The notes: a model not told the origin generated them from the sequence alone. DNA of 64,000 bases from Chryseobacterium arthrosphaerae (GCF_001684965.1 NZ_MAYG01000001.1:1116001-1180000), one strand, 5' to 3'; counted from the first letter of the stretch, positions 27,401 to 33,861 are shown. Program-made: numbers and translations.

Positions 27401-28089
27401 TTGCAAGAGGTGCAGGAAATGCAATAAAAGGTATTGCTTCAACAGGTGTAAAATACAATCCTGTTACGATGAGCTATGCTGGGATATATGATACATATCA
27501 AGCAGGAAAAAGAGTTTATGGCTCTTATCAGAAAGGAGGAGCGAAAGCTGCTACAAGAGAGGCTGGAAATATTTTATATGAAAGTACTGGAGTAAAAGCA
27601 GTCGTACATACTGCAAAAGGTATTGCAAAAGGAGATCCTGAAGCAATTGGATCTGCAGCAGTTATTGTGGCAAGTGGTAAAGCTCTTTCTAAAACAGGTG
27701 GTATGAAAACAGTGGCTGCTGAAACAGGAACCACAACTTTATATAGAGGAGTAAATAGTACAAGTCCCGCATATAGTCAAGCTGTTGAAGGTGTAGCAAT
27801 TCCAAGAGGTGGAAAAGCAACACCTTTAGAACATAATACTCTTACAACAGAAAGCCCTTATACATCTTGGTCCTCAAATCCAGCTGTAGCTGAAAATTTT
27901 GCTTTAAGAACAAGTGGAGAGGGGGTTGTTTTAACAGCTGACATTCCTAATAATCAATTAGTTCAAAGCCCAAACTTAAAGTCAGTTAATCTAGTTCAAT
28001 CTCCAGGAACAATTGTAAGTGAATCTGAAACATTAGTTGAAGGTGTTATAAAAGGTGCGAATGTAAAAAAAGTTAAATTAGAAAGATAA
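24436..28089 (+). CDS. RHS polymorphic toxin with ADP-ribosyltransferase-like C-terminus (1217 aa)
   Basis: Signal peptide MKNIMILGLLFTATVGYAQ is followed by the DUF6443-type N-terminus (YFDGLGRAKQIVNIKA, YDGAGRQTKDILPVP) and many YD repeats. The RHS core is at ~890-970: [50 protein letters not shown] and FIDPDG. After the DPDG junction (~27345) base composition turns AT-rich. A Gly/Ala-rich linker leads to a final ~120 residues with LYRGV (Arg, motif I), SPYTSWSSNPAVAENFA (STS-like, motif II) and SESETLVEG (ExE-like, motif III), the layout of R-S-E ADP-ribosyltransferases. The toxin assignment is by motif only. The immunity gene follows by 5 bp. Confidence 0.85.
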   Translation: MKNIMILGLLFTATVGYAQSVSENYIQSGTCLNGDCSKKTEIITYFDGLGRAKQIVNIKATSTGKDLVTPVVYDGAGRQTKDILPVPVSSLNAAIHTGIVNENSANSYYGVANAYAEKEIENSPLDRILQQAQPGDDWKMGAGHTVKYRYQVNESSEVKKFLTTTTTNTVGTVTNTESSVPFIAGNIFYDAGTLYKNTVTDEDGTPVTQFQNGRGQVVLIRRSDGIQNTDTYYVYNEYGQQAFVIPPKAVQQIEQNNNMVTQNILNELCYQYRYDGQGRQVEKRLPGKDDWEFIVYDAADRPVLTQDPNLKNQGLWMLTKYDSFGRIAYTGLLAGGSRAGMQAQIGNQVVSETQIATGFNRNGLMVYYTNTFFSNFSTVLTIHYYDFYPRDTKEFPPAKILNQYVVNHIGADNGGVSTLSMPTAVYTKNIEDDNWTRTYFYYDTKGRMVGNQSWNHLGGYTKTESELDFTGNILRTATVHKRKSDEVGVTVKERFIYDDQNRVKYHYHQVNSQPEELLAENTYNDLSQLINKKVGNNLQSIDYTYNIRGWMTDINKDQMGLTDLGGKLFSYKIKYNQMSGITNPDPVLFPGKDVKPRYNGNIAEVDWRSVETPGVYPSLTPKRYGYVYDSLNRITAGFYQNPLNPFSKENTESLAYDANGNITHLYRTSVVENGSTIATKIDDLTYTYNGNRTFKIKDASSNSTGYEGTSGYPFSYDANGNMISIPDKQITEVKYNHLNLPEELVFDFGNLGTYSNSLYRADGIKLKKTNTSTVSGFNTITVTTENIDYLDGFQYYKKDINTSGGGGIEVPELMTVRAFEPQAFSPVGINSPIGTVSVMTPDLQFFPTSEGFYDYPNDLYIYQYKDHLGNVRVSFEKNLAGGIDIVDNNDYYPFGMNHLKTGNAYFGQNSFKKYKYNGKELQETGMYDYGARMYMPDLGRWGVIDPAAELGRRFSPYNYAFDNPVMFIDPDGMWPWPTWKQVKSFAGGFARGAGNAIKGIASTGVKYNPVTMSYAGIYDTYQAGKRVYGSYQKGGAKAATREAGNILYESTGVKAVVHTAKGIAKGDPEAIGSAAVIVASGKALSKTGGMKTVAAETGTTTLYRGVNSTSPAYSQAVEGVAIPRGGKATPLEHNTLTTESPYTSWSSNPAVAENFALRTSGEGVVLTADIPNNQLVQSPNLKSVNLVQSPGTIVSESETLVEGVIKGANVKKVKLER

Positions 28090-28094
28090 AAAAT

Positions 28095-28343
28095 ATGAAC
28101 TTTCCCATTTTAAAAGAATATGAGTTTGCTATTGTAATGGCGAACAGAGAGACAGGTATTATTTTGGATCTAAATTTTAATATTTATCAAAATGATGCAA
28201 AAAATCAAGAAATATACTATATCTGTGAAAGTATCCAAAAAGCTAGAGAATTTGTTAATACAGTCTCTTTAACTCATAAGACAGTAGAATTTATAATTTA
28301 TAACTCAAAACAGGAAGTAGTAGAGTTTATAGAATCGAAATAA
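28095..28343 (+). CDS. Candidate immunity protein for the ART-like RHS toxin (82 aa)
   Basis: Small acidic cytosolic protein (MNFPILKEYEFAIVMANRET...) starting 5 bp after the toxin stop, where immunity genes of polymorphic toxins lie. No signal peptide, which fits a cytosolic target such as NAD-dependent modification. It has a near-identical, truncated second copy at 33568. I do not recognise a named immunity family; the role is inferred from position and co-duplication with the toxin 3' end. It contains a tandem TTTATAA pair (28290-28303). Confidence 0.7.
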   Translation: MNFPILKEYEFAIVMANRETGIILDLNFNIYQNDAKNQEIYYICESIQKAREFVNTVSLTHKTVEFIIYNSKQEVVEFIESK

Positions 28344-28349
28344 CTCTGT

Positions 28350-28495
28350 TGCACTATTGCATCGTGTGGTAGATAATAAGTAACCTCGTATTTTATGAGG
28401 TTACTTATAATTATAAGTACCCCGGTAGCTACCGCACGATTCTATGGTGTGGTAGATAATCTCCTATTTTATGAGATTGGTTATAGTTATAAGTA
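28350..28495 (+). repeat. Tandem duplicated junction element with hairpin
   Basis: Two related segments (about 28362-28422 and 28446-28495) share GTGTGGTAGATAAT, TATTTTATGAG and TATAAGTAC in order. The first contains a perfect 10-bp hairpin AAGTAACCTC / GAGGTTACTT (28378-28406) that may terminate the RHS operon. The second runs directly into RHS-core coding sequence. Looks like a junction duplicated during cassette exchange. Confidence 0.55.
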
Positions 28496-29258
28496 CAATG
28501 GCAAGGAGCTGCAAGAAACAGGGATGTATGATTATGGGGCGAGGATGTATATGCCGGATATCGGCAGATGGGGTGTGATTGATAATAAAGCTGAAAAATA
28601 TTTTCCTTTCTCTGGTTATAATTATGCCATCAATAATCCGATTAAATATTTGGATCCAGATGGAAATGATGTTATAATTTGGTATCTGGCTTCAGATGGA
28701 AAAATGCATACATATGATTATAAATATGGTGCAGGTTATATTGGAAAAAATAAGTACTTGATTGCCTTTCATAGAGCAGCAAAGGCATTAATCGAATCTG
28801 GGGCAGAAGGTAACCTTAAGGCTTTAGATTCAAGAATGGAAAAAGTATATGTAACAGATAATGGTTATAATGATAAGGATGGACCTAATTTCGACAATAA
28901 AGATAAAATTAGATGGAAACCTACTAAAGGTTTAAGAACTACAAATGGCAAAGAACTAACAGCAACAGCTATTTTAGACCACGAATTTGATCATGCAAAT
29001 AATTACTTTAAGGATCCAGAAAAACATATAATGAATGTCTTAAAACCTACTGGAGATAATTATGATAATGCAGAAGAAATGCGAGTTATACAAGTAAGTG
29101 AACAAACCACGGCTAAAAAACTAGGGTTAATAAAAGGAAAAGAAGTTACAAGGAAAGATCATAGAGGAGAATTATATGATACAGCAGGGGTAAATACAAC
29201 AAAACCAAAACCAACTGAAATCCAAGAGGTGATAATAACCGTTAAAAAGAAAAAATAG
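28395..29258 (+). CDS. Displaced RHS C-terminal cassette with metallopeptidase-like (HEFDH) domain
   Basis: The frame holds RHS core ([36 protein letters not shown] at residues ~30-90). It then has a new C-terminal domain ending ...[17 protein letters not shown]...[12 protein letters not shown]... and a Lys-rich end. HEFDH (residues 196-200) is an HExxH zinc site, and the later NAEE could give the third ligand, as in M91/NleD-like effectors (tentative). The protein has no signal peptide or RHS body. The ATG at 28395 lies in non-homologous junction DNA, so this is probably a silent tip that could be swapped onto the full RHS protein. Confidence 0.65.
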   Translation: MRLLIIISTPVATARFYGVVDNLLFYEIGYSYKYNGKELQETGMYDYGARMYMPDIGRWGVIDNKAEKYFPFSGYNYAINNPIKYLDPDGNDVIIWYLASDGKMHTYDYKYGAGYIGKNKYLIAFHRAAKALIESGAEGNLKALDSRMEKVYVTDNGYNDKDGPNFDNKDKIRWKPTKGLRTTNGKELTATAILDHEFDHANNYFKDPEKHIMNVLKPTGDNYDNAEEMRVIQVSEQTTAKKLGLIKGKEVTRKDHRGELYDTAGVNTTKPKPTEIQEVIITVKKKK

Positions 29259-29260
29259 TA

Positions 29261-29647
29261 ATGAAAGTTATATTTAAATTATTTCTCACAATTTTTTTGT
29301 TTTTAGTTCTTAGCTGTCAAAAGCAAGAGGGACAAATATATTATATTGATATGGGAATTAGTCCGGTAAGGTCAATAAATTGCGATAGTTTAAGATTACA
29401 TCCCAATAAAAAACAACTTACTTTGTCTAACGATGAAAATAATAAATTAATAAATATTTTTTCTAAGTTAATACCAGTAAAAAATAATCTAGATGTAGAT
29501 GTAAGATTATATGGATTTGTTTATGACGGCTCTAAAAAGTTAGATTTTTGTTCCGGTATTGGAGTTATAGAATTAAATGGAAAAAAATATCTTGTAAATG
29601 ATAGTTTGAGAGAATACATGATAAAACTAACATTGGGAAAAAAATAA
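29261..29647 (+). CDS. Lipoprotein, candidate immunity to the HEFDH cassette (128 aa)
   Basis: ATG starts 2 bp after the cassette stop. The leader MKVIFKLFLTIFLFLVLSC has a lipobox, so the product is membrane-anchored outside the cytosol. The mature part is an unrecognised ~105-aa domain. Position immediately behind a toxin tip suggests immunity; periplasmic placement would fit a toxin that acts or crosses there. Function is inferred only from context. Confidence 0.6.
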   Translation: MKVIFKLFLTIFLFLVLSCQKQEGQIYYIDMGISPVRSINCDSLRLHPNKKQLTLSNDENNKLINIFSKLIPVKNNLDVDVRLYGFVYDGSKKLDFCSGIGVIELNGKKYLVNDSLREYMIKLTLGKK

Positions 29648-29671
29648 ACTCTATAATCATAAAAAATATAG

Positions 29672-29698
29672 TCGCCAAATTGGTGGCTATTTATCAAT
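29672..29698 (+). terminator. Hairpin terminator after the HEFDH module
   Basis: ATAGTCGCC / GGTGGCTAT (29672-29694, G-U pairs allowed) followed by TTTATC, 25 bp after the lipoprotein stop. Confidence 0.5.
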
Positions 29699-29829
29699 AC
29701 AAGTACAACGGTAAAGAGCTTCAGGAGACAGGTATGTATGATTATGGGGCGAGGATGGATATACCGGATATTGGGAGATAGGGAGTTGTGGATCATAATA
29801 TATGATAAAAACGGAGCATATGAAAAATA
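29696..29829 (+). pseudogene. RHS-core remnant of a third displaced module
   Basis: About 100 bp read [20 protein letters not shown], then DIPDIGR and an in-frame TAG where Trp is expected (GGGAGATAGGGAG). The DPDG junction and toxin domain are missing. A short open stretch YDKNGAYEK then a stop at 29827-29829 overlaps the next gene's start and may be the last residues of the lost toxin. Confidence 0.6.
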
Positions 29830-30356
29830 AATTAGTAATACTTTTTATTCTGATATTTCAGTTAAGTTGGTCGCAAATTCCTTGCGTATCAAATAATTAT
29901 AAAATTAATAATTTTATTGATGCTTTTATTTATGTAAACAACGATGAAAATTTTACACCGATTTTATCATCAATTTATATATCGAGCCTATATTATGATA
30001 ATGAAGGATATATGATATCAATTACTAGGGAAAATAATAGTAATATTATGATTAATCCTAAAGCTAAAAATTTAAGCTTTTTTAAGTATAAGAAATTTAA
30101 TCTAATATTAAAGGGCGGTACTGCTAAAGATCTTGAATTTTTAAATAAAGTTATAATCAATAAATCTATTACAAACAATTCAAACTTAAAATTCACTATA
30201 CCTAATAATAACATTTCTAGTGATCCTTATCAGTGGTTTCTTCTTTTTGATAAGAAAATGAATTTAATAAATTATTCTTTACCTGAACAAGAGAATAAGA
30301 TATTAGAAATTTTTGAAAAATTTAGTATCTCTTTAAATAAAGTTGAGAAAAAATAG
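29820..30356 (+). CDS. Secreted protein, candidate orphan immunity (178 aa)
   Basis: ATG 29820 gives a clean signal peptide MKNKLVILFILIFQLSWSQ; the earlier ATG at 29802 adds six residues. The mature protein is Asn/Ile/Lys-rich and unrecognised. It follows a truncated RHS core with no toxin and is very AT-rich like the other modules. Probably the immunity gene left after loss of its toxin. A terminator lies ~55 bp downstream. Confidence 0.55.
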   Translation: MKNKLVILFILIFQLSWSQIPCVSNNYKINNFIDAFIYVNNDENFTPILSSIYISSLYYDNEGYMISITRENNSNIMINPKAKNLSFFKYKKFNLILKGGTAKDLEFLNKVIINKSITNNSNLKFTIPNNNISSDPYQWFLLFDKKMNLINYSLPEQENKILEIFEKFSISLNKVEKK

Positions 30357-30393
30357 TGATTAATGGGCAAAATAAAACTGTAATGAAAATATA

Positions 30394-30416
30394 TAGCTTG
30401 TGTCTCACAAATAAAT
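30394..30416 (+). repeat. 23-bp direct repeat, copy 1
   Basis: Identical to 33989-34011 (core GCTTGTGTCTCACAAATAAA). The two copies flank modules IV to VII of the array. Confidence 0.6.
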
Positions 30417-30450
30417 AAAGATCATTGCACTTGAAATGGTCTTTATTTTC
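30413..30450 (+). terminator. Terminator after the third module
   Basis: 14-bp stem AAATAAAGATCATT / AATGGTCTTTATTT with one G-U pair and an 8-nt loop; U-rich right arm. Confidence 0.65.
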
Positions 30451-30485
30451 AATATAAGAAATCATTATTTGTAAGTGTAAAATCA

Positions 30486-30710
30486 TTTAGGAAATGTGAA
30501 GATCAGTTTCGGAAGAAACAGTACAGGCGCTCTTGAAATCACAGATCCTAATGATTATTATCCATTGGGATGAATCATTTGAAAACCGGAAATGCTTATT
30601 TTGGACAGAATAGTTTCAAAAAGTATAAGTACAATGGCAAGGAGCTGCAAGAAACAGGGATGTATGATTATGGAGCGAGGATGTATATGCCGGATTTATG
30701 AAGATGGGGT
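30486..30710 (+). pseudogene. Degenerate RHS core of the fourth module
   Basis: Encodes GNVKISFGRNSTGALEITDP and DYYPLG, then loses one base relative to the intact copy (GGGATGAATC for GGAATGAATC) and shifts frame. 30570-30709 matches 27121-27260 of the active RHS gene base for base except two positions by eye. One of them turns GGA into the stop TGA (PDL*RWG). So this core is recently copied but inactive. Confidence 0.75.
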
Positions 30711-31478
30711 GTGATAGATCCGTTGGCGGAGAAAATGACAAGACATAGTCCTTATAATTATGCGTTTAATAATCCTTTGAGATTTATTGATCCGGATGGA
30801 AGAGAGCCTAAAGATGATTATAAACTTCGTAAAAATGGTCGATTAGAATTAATGAGAAGGACTCAAGATAGTTTTGATAGATACTATAATGAAGATGGTA
30901 GCAAATCCATTAAAGTGAACAAAGAGTTTACACAAAATTTTAAACAAACTACAGAATGGAGATCATATGGACAGGGAGATGTTCCTATAGAAACAAAGGT
31001 AACACTAGAGAATCCTAATATTTCTTCTAAACAAATTAAAAATTATTATTATTTCCTTGCCTCAAATACTAATAAGGAATGGAGTTTTGATAAACTTTCT
31101 AAGGATGGAATATTTGGAAATACAACAGTATATTTAATTACATCTCAGCATCGTATAGGTGATGTTACTAATTATGGAATACCAAAGAGTTATGTTGACA
31201 AAGGATATAAATGGTTAGAAACTGGTCATAATCATCCATTTGGGGTTCTTATGAAAGAATCAGGGTACTTTGGGGTTAATTGGCCGTCAGGATTTAATCC
31301 TAATGGAAGTATTAAATCTGGTGAGGGCGGAGATAGAATGTCTTTTGAATCTAATAAAACAATAATGCCAGAAAAGGCTTGGATATTTTTGCCTACACAG
31401 AATAATCCTAATATAATTCACTATAATGATCAAAGATATTGGTTCCCAAACCAGAGAAAAGAAAATGTTCACGAATAA
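30711..31478 (+). CDS. Displaced RHS C-terminal cassette with JAB-like domain
   Basis: From the GTG after the nonsense codon the frame continues [20 protein letters not shown] and FIDPDG, then a ~220-aa variable domain. Near its centre is [12 protein letters not shown] followed ~25 residues later by EGGDRMSFE. This is the HxH...D arrangement of JAB/MPN-type metalloproteases and of JAB-like toxin domains. There is no proper start or secretion signal, so it can only work if recombined. Enzyme class is tentative. Confidence 0.6.
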   Translation: MIDPLAEKMTRHSPYNYAFNNPLRFIDPDGREPKDDYKLRKNGRLELMRRTQDSFDRYYNEDGSKSIKVNKEFTQNFKQTTEWRSYGQGDVPIETKVTLENPNISSKQIKNYYYFLASNTNKEWSFDKLSKDGIFGNTTVYLITSQHRIGDVTNYGIPKSYVDKGYKWLETGHNHPFGVLMKESGYFGVNWPSGFNPNGSIKSGEGGDRMSFESNKTIMPEKAWIFLPTQNNPNIIHYNDQRYWFPNQRKENVHE

Positions 31479-31489
31479 ATAATTTTAAA

Positions 31490-31933
31490 ATGAATAAATA
31501 TTGGATATTAATTATATTAAATATTCTCATCTCTTGTAAAGAAAAAGTGACTTTCAAAGAGATAATACTTAATGAAAATATTTTAAAAGAAATCAAATTA
31601 GATCAAAAAGTTTCGGATACTCCAAATGTTTATATAGTTAGTTTATTTACTGATAATCAAGAAAATATTTGTGAGATAGTGAAACATCAAGAATCTCCAA
31701 CGTCTACAAATTTTGTTGGTTTTCAGGTTTTGGAAAAAGATACAATATTTCTATATACAGACAAAAAATATAAGTATCAGAATTGCTATTCTCTATCTGG
31801 TAAGACAATAAACTTGAATAAAAAACAATTTGCAATAGAGAACAGGAATGAAATTGGTTATTACAAAATGGATACTATAACCTGTTCTATTAGAAAGTTT
31901 ACTCCAAATAAAGAAAAAACAATTATTCAATGA
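31490..31933 (+). CDS. Lipoprotein, candidate immunity to the JAB-like cassette (147 aa)
   Basis: ATG 31490 gives leader MNKYWILIILNILISC with a lipobox Cys; a longer frame from 31439 overlaps the toxin end and lacks a leader. The mature part is an unrecognised small beta-rich domain with VYIVSLFTDNQENICEIV. It starts 11 bp after the cassette stop and is AT-rich like it. Role inferred from position. Confidence 0.6.
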   Translation: MNKYWILIILNILISCKEKVTFKEIILNENILKEIKLDQKVSDTPNVYIVSLFTDNQENICEIVKHQESPTSTNFVGFQVLEKDTIFLYTDKKYKYQNCYSLSGKTINLNKKQFAIENRNEIGYYKMDTITCSIRKFTPNKEKTIIQ

Positions 31934-31938
31934 TATAG

Positions 31939-32130
31939 TTTTATCATGAATTAAAATCACATATAGAAGATTCAACTGGTGATGTTGATGAGGATCACAT
32001 AAAATATGGTACTGATGCATTCAAGCTTATAGCTCCCCGTACGACTGGATCTCCTTCAGATGTAATTACAAATCAACTTTTAAAAGTTAGAGAAGAAAAT
32101 AAAAATAAAAAAAATGAGAAAAAGAAATAA
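31939..32130 (+). pseudogene. 3' remnant of a fifth toxin cassette
   Basis: Open frame without a start: YHELKSHIEDSTGDVDEDHI..., YGTDAFKLIAPRTTGSPSDV and a Lys/Asn-rich tail to TAA at 32128-32130. It opens right after the previous lipoprotein stop, and no RHS core precedes it, so its 5' part was lost by deletion. Its stop lies 17 bp inside the next gene, the overlap expected of a toxin-immunity pair. Family unknown. Confidence 0.5.
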
Positions 32131-32665
32131 TTTCATAATATTCTTATATTTATTACTCATAATTAGTTTTACTAATAGAACGAAAGGTCAAATTTTGGAA
32201 TTTTATAAGCCAATTATAATAAGTTACAGGTCAGGATTGTTAAATAAGGAAAAGATAGACTGTGGAATTTTTGATTATTTTAAACAAGATACTGCGAAGA
32301 TGAAATACGAATATTTAAAATATGATTCAGACGAAGAAAGTGTATTTAAATATGACAATGATAATAAGGCATTTCAAAAAATAATCTGTTTAAAATCAGA
32401 AGATTTGAGACCACGGGAAAAAATAAAATTAGGGATCTTCCATGAATTTAATTTAACCCAACAAGATCCTAAAAGCTTCATTGCTTCTTCTCCATACGGG
32501 AAATATCCATCACATGTTCAAATAATTAAATCCATTGAGGTTCTTCAAAAAACAAAAAAAAAATTAATATTAAGAATTAATTATCAAGATGAATTTGAGT
32601 GGAAATATTTTGGAATACTTGTTTTGACAGACTATAAGTATGAGAATTTAGAAGATGATGAATAA
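32114..32665 (+). CDS. Secreted protein, candidate immunity of the fifth module (183 aa)
   Basis: Starts MRKRNNFIIFLYLLLIISFTN, an export leader without a clear lipobox, followed by an unrecognised charged domain (YEYLKYDSDEESVFKYD, EFEWKYFGILVLTDYKYE). Its ATG is inside the 3' end of the toxin remnant, which implies former translational coupling. Ends in acidic LEDDE; a terminator follows within ~20 bp. Role by context only. Confidence 0.55.
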   Translation: MRKRNNFIIFLYLLLIISFTNRTKGQILEFYKPIIISYRSGLLNKEKIDCGIFDYFKQDTAKMKYEYLKYDSDEESVFKYDNDNKAFQKIICLKSEDLRPREKIKLGIFHEFNLTQQDPKSFIASSPYGKYPSHVQIIKSIEVLQKTKKKLILRINYQDEFEWKYFGILVLTDYKYENLEDDE

Positions 32666-32681
32666 AATTTAGGATTTAAAC

Positions 32682-32711
32682 AATAAGGCCACTGGATAGT
32701 GGCTTTATTAA
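32682..32711 (+). terminator. Terminator after the fifth module
   Basis: 12-bp stem AATAAGGCCACT / AGTGGCTTTATT (one G-U), loop GGAT. It overlaps the start of the next RHS-core fragment. Confidence 0.65.
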
Positions 32712-33185
32712 ATTACAACTGCAACGGCAAGGAATTAGAAGAGACAGGGATATGTTTCAAAAAAGTACAAGTGCAATGGCGAGGAACTCCAGAAGATAGA
32801 GATATAGATTATGGAGCGAGGATTTATAACGCAGCAGAAGTAGAATCAAATATTTCTACAATCCTAAATATTGATGAAATAAGGGAGGATTTTGCTATTT
32901 TTTCATTTGAAGGAAATGGTGAAGCACCGGATATGACTATATACACAAATTTAGAACCACAAGGCACCCATATAAATGCGAAAGTCGATATAATCCCAAC
33001 GAAGGTATTATCTGGAGAAATCACGTTAGAAGAAGCATATTCCAGATATGCCGGTAAAAGATTATAGGAATAGCATCGAAGCCTGGGCTAAAAATAAAGG
33101 ATTAAATCAATTAGTTATTATGGGCAAAGAGCGACAGGTAAGATAACAGGAAGAGTTCAAAATTCAAAAAAATTCGAAATTAAAT
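32699..33185 (+). pseudogene. Sixth module: decayed RHS core plus toxin fragments
   Basis: An open frame to 33067 reads NCNGKELEETGI, then FKKVQVQWRGTPEDRDIDYG and ARIYN: two mutated, abutting copies of the KYNGKELQE...YDYGARMY core. It then runs AAEVESNISTILNIDE... and LEEAYSRYAGKRL. Past that stop, other frames read SIEAWAKNKGLNQLVIM and then GQRATGKITGRVQNSKKFEI to a TAA at 33183-33185. That pattern looks like a toxin C-terminus split by frameshifts. Not functional as it stands. Confidence 0.55.
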
Positions 33186-33186
33186 A

Positions 33187-33426
33187 ATGAAACATTTAGA
33201 AACTATAGAAGAAATCAAAAAAGGTAAAAATCTAACTTTAGAAAGTATAGTTACAATTTTTAATAAAAAAAGAATACCGAAGAATGCATCATTTCATTTA
33301 ATTAAGATTAATTTTAATTATGAAGATGGCGATATAATAAAATATTTAGACCTTATTTATGGGGATGAGTTAACAAATCCCTTTAACAAAGATTTTATTG
33401 ATAAATTAAACTCTCCTGATCCTTAA
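33187..33426 (+). CDS. Small protein, candidate immunity of the sixth module (79 aa)
   Basis: MKHLETIEEIKKGKNLTLES..., no signal peptide, Lys/Asp-rich cytosolic protein of unknown family. The ATG is 1 bp after the TAA that closes the shattered toxin frame, which fits an immunity gene that outlived its toxin. Evidence is positional only. Confidence 0.5.
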   Translation: MKHLETIEEIKKGKNLTLESIVTIFNKKRIPKNASFHLIKINFNYEDGDIIKYLDLIYGDELTNPFNKDFIDKLNSPDP

Positions 33427-33502
33427 GCTTAATATATCTCCCAACTGGTCACAGTCCCAAGCTGATATTTTACAAGAACTATTTAATAATAGTGTAACAA
33501 AT

Positions 33503-33560
33503 ATTAGTTGAAGGTTTTATAAAAAGGTGCGAATGTAAAAAAAAGTTAAATTAGAAAGAT
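33503..33560 (+). pseudogene. Relic of the ART-toxin 3' end
   Basis: Matches 28033-28089 (end of the active toxin gene, coding ...VEGVIKGANVKKVKLER) with one substitution and two single-base A insertions, hence out of frame. Nothing further upstream of the ART domain is retained. Confidence 0.8.
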
Positions 33561-33567
33561 AAAAAAT

Positions 33568-33786
33568 ATGAACTTTCCCATTTTAAAAGAATATGAGTTT
33601 GCTATTGTTATGGCGAACAGAGAGACAGGTATTATTTTGGATCTAAATTTTAATATTTATCAAAATGATGCAAAAAATCAAGAAATATACTATATCTGTG
33701 AAAGTATCCAAAAAGCTAGAGAGTTTTTTAATACAGTCTCTTTAACTCATAAGACAGTAGAATTTATAACTCAAAACAGGAAGTAG
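33568..33786 (+). pseudogene. Truncated second copy of the ART immunity gene (72 aa)
   Basis: Nearly identical to 28095-28343 over ~195 bp. It carries one TTTATAA (33763-33769) where the intact gene has two in tandem, so a 7-bp slippage deletion shifts the frame. The protein ends TQNRK instead of running on to VVEFIESK. The downstream DNA still encodes the lost tail. It may be inactive or have residual function. Confidence 0.8.
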
Positions 33787-33840
33787 TAGAGTTTATAGAA
33801 TCGAAATAACTTTCCTAAATTCCTAGGCTCTCCCCGCTCC

Positions 33841-33861
33841 CGCACGATTCTATCGTGTGGT
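33841..33861. repeat. Palindromic GCACGATTCTATCGTG element
   Basis: CACGAT-TCT-ATCGTG inverted repeat followed by TGGT. A nearly identical element (one mismatch) is at 28433-28453, and a weaker one at about 28350-28370. The two clear copies bracket the displaced-module array. Confidence 0.5.
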
